NCBI GenBank assembly: GCA_964572045.1
Contig: CAZNEI010000028.1
Coordinates: forward strand, 1 to 37,033
Reading direction: 5' to 3'
Source: CBDCKR01 sp964572045
GTDB taxonomy: Bacteria > Gemmatimonadota > Gemmatimonadetes > Longimicrobiales > Gaopeijiaceae
Length of the DNA stretch: 37,033 bases
Shown: piece after piece, positions 33,506-37,033 of the stretch
Position numbering within the stretch: the stretch's first letter is position 1
Layout: each line of letters starts with the position of its first letter
The notes under the pieces: generated by a model
What the model was told of the DNA's origin: nothing
The model's input: only the letters and a program-made list of their open reading frames with translations
Databases searched by the model: none
Program-made: the position numbers and the translations under genes

Positions 33506-36037
33506 ATGGCCAACGACGAGCCTCGCCCAGCTAGCGAGAAGGTTCTCGAACGGATTCTCGAGGACGAGATGCGCGAATCGTTCATCGACTACTCGATGAG
33601 CGTCATCGTCCAGAGGGCTCTCCCCGACGTCAGGGACGGACTCAAGCCGGTTCACCGGCGCATCCTCTACGCGATGAGCGGCCTGGGCCTGAGCCCAGGC
33701 CGGGCGTACAAGAAGTCCGCGACCGTGGTCGGCGAGGTACTCGGCAAATACCATCCCCACGGCGATTCCGCCGTCTACGACTCCATGGTCCGGATGGTGC
33801 AGGACTTCTCCCTCCGCTATCCCCTCGTGGAGGGTCAGGGGAACTTTGGCTCCATCGACGGAGATTCCGCTGCAGCCTACCGCTATACGGAGGTCCGCCT
33901 GAAGGCCCTGGCTACGGCGATGCTTGAGGACATCAATAAGGAAACCGTGGCGTTCGTACCGAACTTCGACGGCCGTTTGAAGGAACCCACTGTCCTTCCT
34001 GCGAAGGTTCCTAACGTGCTCGTCAATGGCAGCTCGGGGATCGCGGTCGGGATGGCCACGAACATCCCGCCGCACAACCTGAGCGAGATCGTCGCGGGCA
34101 CAAAGGCCCTCATTGAAACCCCCGACCTTCCCCAAGCGGAGCTGGAGCGGCTGGTAGTCGGCCCAGACTTCCCCACGGGTGCCTTGATCTGTGGACGGCG
34201 GGGCATCGAAGAAGCATACCGCACGGGTCGGGGCCGCATCGTCATGCGGGCTCGAGCCTCGGTTGAAGAGGCGGACCAGAACACAGAGCGGATCGTCGTT
34301 ACGGAGATTCCGTTCATGGTGAACAAGGCGCGTCTCATCGAGCAGATCGCCCAGCTCGTCCGAAACAAGAAGCTCACCGACATCCGTGACCTCCGCGACG
34401 AGTCCGACCGGGACGGCCTCCGTGTCGTCATCGAGCTCAAAAGGGGGGCCGTCCCGCAAGTCATCCTGAATCAGCTGTACAAGCACACGCAGATGCAGTC
34501 CACGTTCGGAGCCATCCTGTTGGCTCTCGTCAACGGGGAGCCACGCGTGCTTCCGCTTCGCGAGATGCTGCTCCACTTCATCGCCCACCGCCACGACGTG
34601 GTGTTGCGGCGGACGCAGTTCGACCTTGCTCGAGCCGAGGCGCAGGAGCACGTGCTCGAAGGCCTGCAGGTCGCCGTCAACCACATCGACGCGGTCATCA
34701 AGATCATCCGTGGGTCCCGCGATGCCGAGACAGCCTCCCGGAGCCTGCGGCAATCCTTCGACCTCTCGGGGGCTCAGGCGAAGGCCATCCTCGACATGAG
34801 GCTCGCCAAGCTCACCGGCCTGGAGATGGAGAAGCTTGAGGGGGAGCTGGCCGCAGTGCGGGCAACGATCGAGGAGCTTCGTGCGATCCACGGCAGCAGG
34901 GACCGGCGCATGGAGCTCATTGCCGAAGAGCTGACGGCTCTGGACACCAAGTACGGCGACGGGCGCAGGAGCGAGATCGTGAAGGACGCCTCCTCCCTCG
35001 GGGTGGAGGACCTGATCGCCGACGACGAGATGGTGATCACGGTTTCGCGCGAGGGCTACGTAAAGCGCATCGACCTCGATACGTATCGGGCCCAGCGGCG
35101 CGGCGGGCGCGGGCTCCAAGGCATGGGCACCAAGGCCGAGGACTGGGTAGAGAGCCTCTTTGTGGCCTCCGCCCACGAGTACCTGATGATCTTCACGCGC
35201 ACGGGCCGGTGCCACTGGCTCAAGGTCTGGCAGGTGCCTCGGGCCGGCCGCCACTCCAGGGGCAAACCCGTGGTCAACCTCCTCGACATGGATCGCCGAG
35301 GGGAGATCGCGGCGATCGTTCCGGTACGGGAGTTCGCCAAGGACCGCTTCCTGCTCTTCTGCACAAAGAAGGGCAAGGTCAAGAAGACACCGTTGTCCGC
35401 CTATGGGCACGTGCGGTCGGTGGGGATCAAGGCGATCAAGGTCCTCGAAAAGGACGAGCTCATCGACGTCCGCATCACCGATGGCGACAACGAGGTGATC
35501 CTCGCCACCAGAGAGGGCAAGGCGATCCGCTTCAGCGAAGTGGCTGTTCGAAGCATGGGTCGCACGGCGGCGGGCGTGCGCGGCATCAGGCTCGCGGGGG
35601 GAGACCATGTGGTGGGCATGGTGGGGGTCCGCCGAGCCGAGACCTCTCTGCTCGTCGTCTCCGAAGGGGGAATGGGTAAGCGGACCGCCATCGATGCGTA
35701 CCCGCTGCAAGGCCGGGGCGGGATGGGCGTAATCACCCTCAAGACGACGCCAAAGACCGGCAAGGTCGTAGCGATCAAGTCGGCCGTGCCGGGCGATCAG
35801 CTCATGCTCATCACGCGTAACGGCGTCATCAACCGGCAGCGGATCGACGAGATCAGCGTCATCGGACGGGCTACGCAGGGAGTGAGGTTGGTCAACCTCG
35901 ACGAGGGCGACGTGGTCACGGACGTGGCGCGTATCGTGCCGGAGAACGGCAACGGGGAATCGGATGGAGACCCCGGTGATGTCCCGGCGCCGGAGGGTGA
36001 GAGCGTGCCGGGAGGACCGGATTCCCCCGGTGAGTGA
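33506..36037 (+). CDS. gyrA: DNA gyrase subunit A, 843 aa
   Basis: This is the breakage-reunion subunit of DNA gyrase, acting with GyrB to introduce negative supercoils. The active-site Tyr127 lies in AAAYRYTEVRL. The quinolone-contact region is HPHGDSAVYDS with Ser88 and Asp92, equal to E. coli Ser83 and Asp87, the sensitive-type residues. The coiled-coil and tower domains follow, and the C-terminal beta-pinwheel opens with the GyrA-box QRRGGRG (from residue 530), which separates GyrA from ParC. The C-terminus after the pinwheel is short and acidic. The ATG at 33506 has AAGG upstream. Its last codons overlap the start of the threonine dehydratase gene by 8 bp, so the two are probably coupled. 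Confidence 0.97.
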   Translation: MANDEPRPASEKVLERILEDEMRESFIDYSMSVIVQRALPDVRDGLKPVHRRILYAMSGLGLSPGRAYKKSATVVGEVLGKYHPHGDSAVYDSMVRMVQDFSLRYPLVEGQGNFGSIDGDSAAAYRYTEVRLKALATAMLEDINKETVAFVPNFDGRLKEPTVLPAKVPNVLVNGSSGIAVGMATNIPPHNLSEIVAGTKALIETPDLPQAELERLVVGPDFPTGALICGRRGIEEAYRTGRGRIVMRARASVEEADQNTERIVVTEIPFMVNKARLIEQIAQLVRNKKLTDIRDLRDESDRDGLRVVIELKRGAVPQVILNQLYKHTQMQSTFGAILLALVNGEPRVLPLREMLLHFIAHRHDVVLRRTQFDLARAEAQEHVLEGLQVAVNHIDAVIKIIRGSRDAETASRSLRQSFDLSGAQAKAILDMRLAKLTGLEMEKLEGELAAVRATIEELRAIHGSRDRRMELIAEELTALDTKYGDGRRSEIVKDASSLGVEDLIADDEMVITVSREGYVKRIDLDTYRAQRRGGRGLQGMGTKAEDWVESLFVASAHEYLMIFTRTGRCHWLKVWQVPRAGRHSRGKPVVNLLDMDRRGEIAAIVPVREFAKDRFLLFCTKKGKVKKTPLSAYGHVRSVGIKAIKVLEKDELIDVRITDGDNEVILATREGKAIRFSEVAVRSMGRTAAGVRGIRLAGGDHVVGMVGVRRAETSLLVVSEGGMGKRTAIDAYPLQGRGGMGVITLKTTPKTGKVVAIKSAVPGDQLMLITRNGVINRQRIDEISVIGRATQGVRLVNLDEGDVVTDVARIVPENGNGESDGDPGDVPAPEGESVPGGPDSPGE

Positions 36038-36983
36038 GATTGTCGGGCTCGAAGCTATTCGTGATGCGCATGAGAGGGTCCGCCCCGTCGTGGTCCGCAC
36101 GCCGCTCCATCGCGCTGACGACTTCGAGGAGGAGGTCGGGGGCGAGGTTCGCCTGAAGCTCGAGTCCCTTCAGCGAGCTGGCTCGTTCAAGATCCGAGGG
36201 GCATACAACTTCCTCGCCCAGACCTCCGAGGCGGACCGGGCGAGGGGCGTCGTCACATATTCCTCAGGAAACCACGCACAGGCCGTGGCCTTGGCTGCGA
36301 GCCTGCACGGCATCCGCGCCGTGGTCGTGATGCCGGTGACGGCATCCGAGCTGAAGCGCGCGGGTGCCAAGCGGCTTGGGGCAGAGGTCGTCCTGGAAGG
36401 GACCACGTCCCTCCACCGCAAGGCTCGCGCGGAGGCGATCGCGCAGGCCGAGGGGCTCACCATCGTCCCCCCGTTTGACCATCCGTCCATTATCGCCGGG
36501 CAGGGAACGCTGGGGATTGAGGTCGCGGAGGACTGGGACGCCTTCAACACCGTGTTGGTTCCCGTCGGCGGAGGCGGGCTCTTGAGCGGAGTGGCCGCGG
36601 CACTTCGACAGCTGCGCCCAGGTGTGGAGATCTTGGGGGTGGAACCGGAGGGTGCGGCGTCGATGCACACGGCATTGGACCAGGGAGGCCCCCTGACGCT
36701 CAAGAGCTGTGAATCGATTGCAGACGGGCTCATCCCCGTAAGGGTGGGAGACCTCACCTACCTGCACGTGCAGGAGCTCGTGGACGACATCGTGCTCGTC
36801 GACGACGAGGCGATTCGCGAGGCCGTCGCGTTCCTGTTTGCCAGGCAGCGGCTCGTGGTCGAGTTCTCGGGTGCCGCGACTGTTGCGGCCCTTCGAAGTG
36901 GCCTCGTGAGCGCCGCCGGCCGCCGGACGGTAGCGGTAGTGAGCGGTGGAAACATCGATCCTTCCCTCCTGGCCAGCTTCTAG
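36030..36983 (+). CDS. Threonine dehydratase-like PLP enzyme, 317 aa
   Basis: This fold-type II PLP enzyme probably converts threonine or serine to the 2-oxo acid and ammonia (first step of isoleucine synthesis when the substrate is Thr). The PLP Lys54 is in AGSFKIRGAYN. SSGNHAQAVALAA holds the cofactor and substrate loop, GGGGLLSG is the phosphate-binding loop, and SGGNID lies at the end. The C-terminal ACT regulatory domain of biosynthetic IlvA is absent, so it resembles catabolic TdcB or serine racemase in size and is not expected to be inhibited by isoleucine through an ACT domain. The GTG at 36030 was chosen because the protein then begins SEIVGLEAIRDA and overlaps gyrA by only 8 bp; a longer start at 35964 would overlap by 74 bp. 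Confidence 0.9.
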   Translation: MSEIVGLEAIRDAHERVRPVVVRTPLHRADDFEEEVGGEVRLKLESLQRAGSFKIRGAYNFLAQTSEADRARGVVTYSSGNHAQAVALAASLHGIRAVVVMPVTASELKRAGAKRLGAEVVLEGTTSLHRKARAEAIAQAEGLTIVPPFDHPSIIAGQGTLGIEVAEDWDAFNTVLVPVGGGGLLSGVAAALRQLRPGVEILGVEPEGAASMHTALDQGGPLTLKSCESIADGLIPVRVGDLTYLHVQELVDDIVLVDDEAIREAVAFLFARQRLVVEFSGAATVAALRSGLVSAAGRRTVAVVSGGNIDPSLLASF

Positions 36984-37033
36984 CAGTCCGTGGATAAAGT
37001 CCATCCCGCGAGGTCTTTGGGAGTGAGTTAAAT

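Noticed and set aside
33224..36100. 958-codon minus-strand frame opposite gyrA
   Set aside because: It is the exact antisense of gyrA with His/Asp/Arg-rich composition; no start signal or domain.
1..37033. A complete prophage, defence island or toxin-antitoxin operon
   Set aside because: Only fragments were found: no terminase, capsid or portal gene, no nuclease/helicase defence set, and the single GNAT toxin-like gene is broken and unpaired.

Overview
The window is GC-rich bacterial chromosomal DNA. A Kdo transferase (WaaA), two lipoproteins with clear lipoboxes, a beta-barrel fragment and a secreted M42 peptidase point to a Gram-negative, LPS-making cell. The membrane-anchored TolB/FlgO-like + TPR protein, the LRR-metzincin lipoprotein and the DUF2203, TIGR04076 and DUF4405 genes together resemble what is seen in Gemmatimonadota. 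That assignment is inference from protein style; no rRNA or phylogenetic marker was compared.

Layout. (1) Positions 1-4.9 kb are a decayed accessory zone: an unrecognised minus-strand gene (1183-1806), a SnoaL/NTF2-like gene (2212-2613), a GNAT acetyltransferase broken by two frameshifts (2923-3345), a DUF4405 membrane protein (3420-3908) and remnants of a DUF772-type transposase, an IS110 transposase and a tyrosine recombinase. (2) Positions 4908-7667 hold a 919-residue lipoprotein: Cys-anchored, cadherin/Ig-like N-terminus, nine plant-type leucine-rich repeats and a metzincin protease domain (HExxHxxxxxH plus Met-turn). (3) Positions 7.9-12.2 kb are a mobile island: a frameshifted collagen-like fragment, small phage-like ORFs behind a good promoter, an outer-membrane-protein 3' piece cut by an IS1-family transposase fragment, a holin-like gene, an inverted decayed copy of the metzincin C-terminus (10075-10930), an intact P4-type integrase (10977-12149) and a tRNA T-arm-like sequence next to it that may be an attachment-site relic. 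(4) From about 12.5 kb to the end the window is orderly housekeeping: DinB, exported M42 aminopeptidase, tRNA-Pro(CGG), tRNA-Ser(CGA), pterin carbinolamine dehydratase, DUF2203, a convergent aldo/keto reductase-TIGR04076 pair, an NhaC antiporter, then a minus-strand run SPFH protein - DUF2265 peptidase - leuS - tkt, and a plus-strand run waaA - uvrA - TolB/TPR protein - gyrA - threonine dehydratase.

How the genes fit together. leuS and tkt overlap by 4 bp and gyrA and the threonine dehydratase by 8 bp, so both pairs look co-transcribed and coupled. uvrA has an extended -10 box whose predicted start falls on the ATG and has no ribosome-binding site, suggesting a leaderless mRNA. gyrA has a good sigma70-like promoter about 350 nt upstream.

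I found no CRISPR array, defence cluster, biosynthetic cluster or complete prophage. The best candidates for something little described are the LRR-metzincin lipoprotein family, present as one intact and one inverted decayed copy on either side of the mobile island, and the small-ORF cassette at 8.3-9.85 kb. Neither is demonstrated to be a new system from sequence alone.
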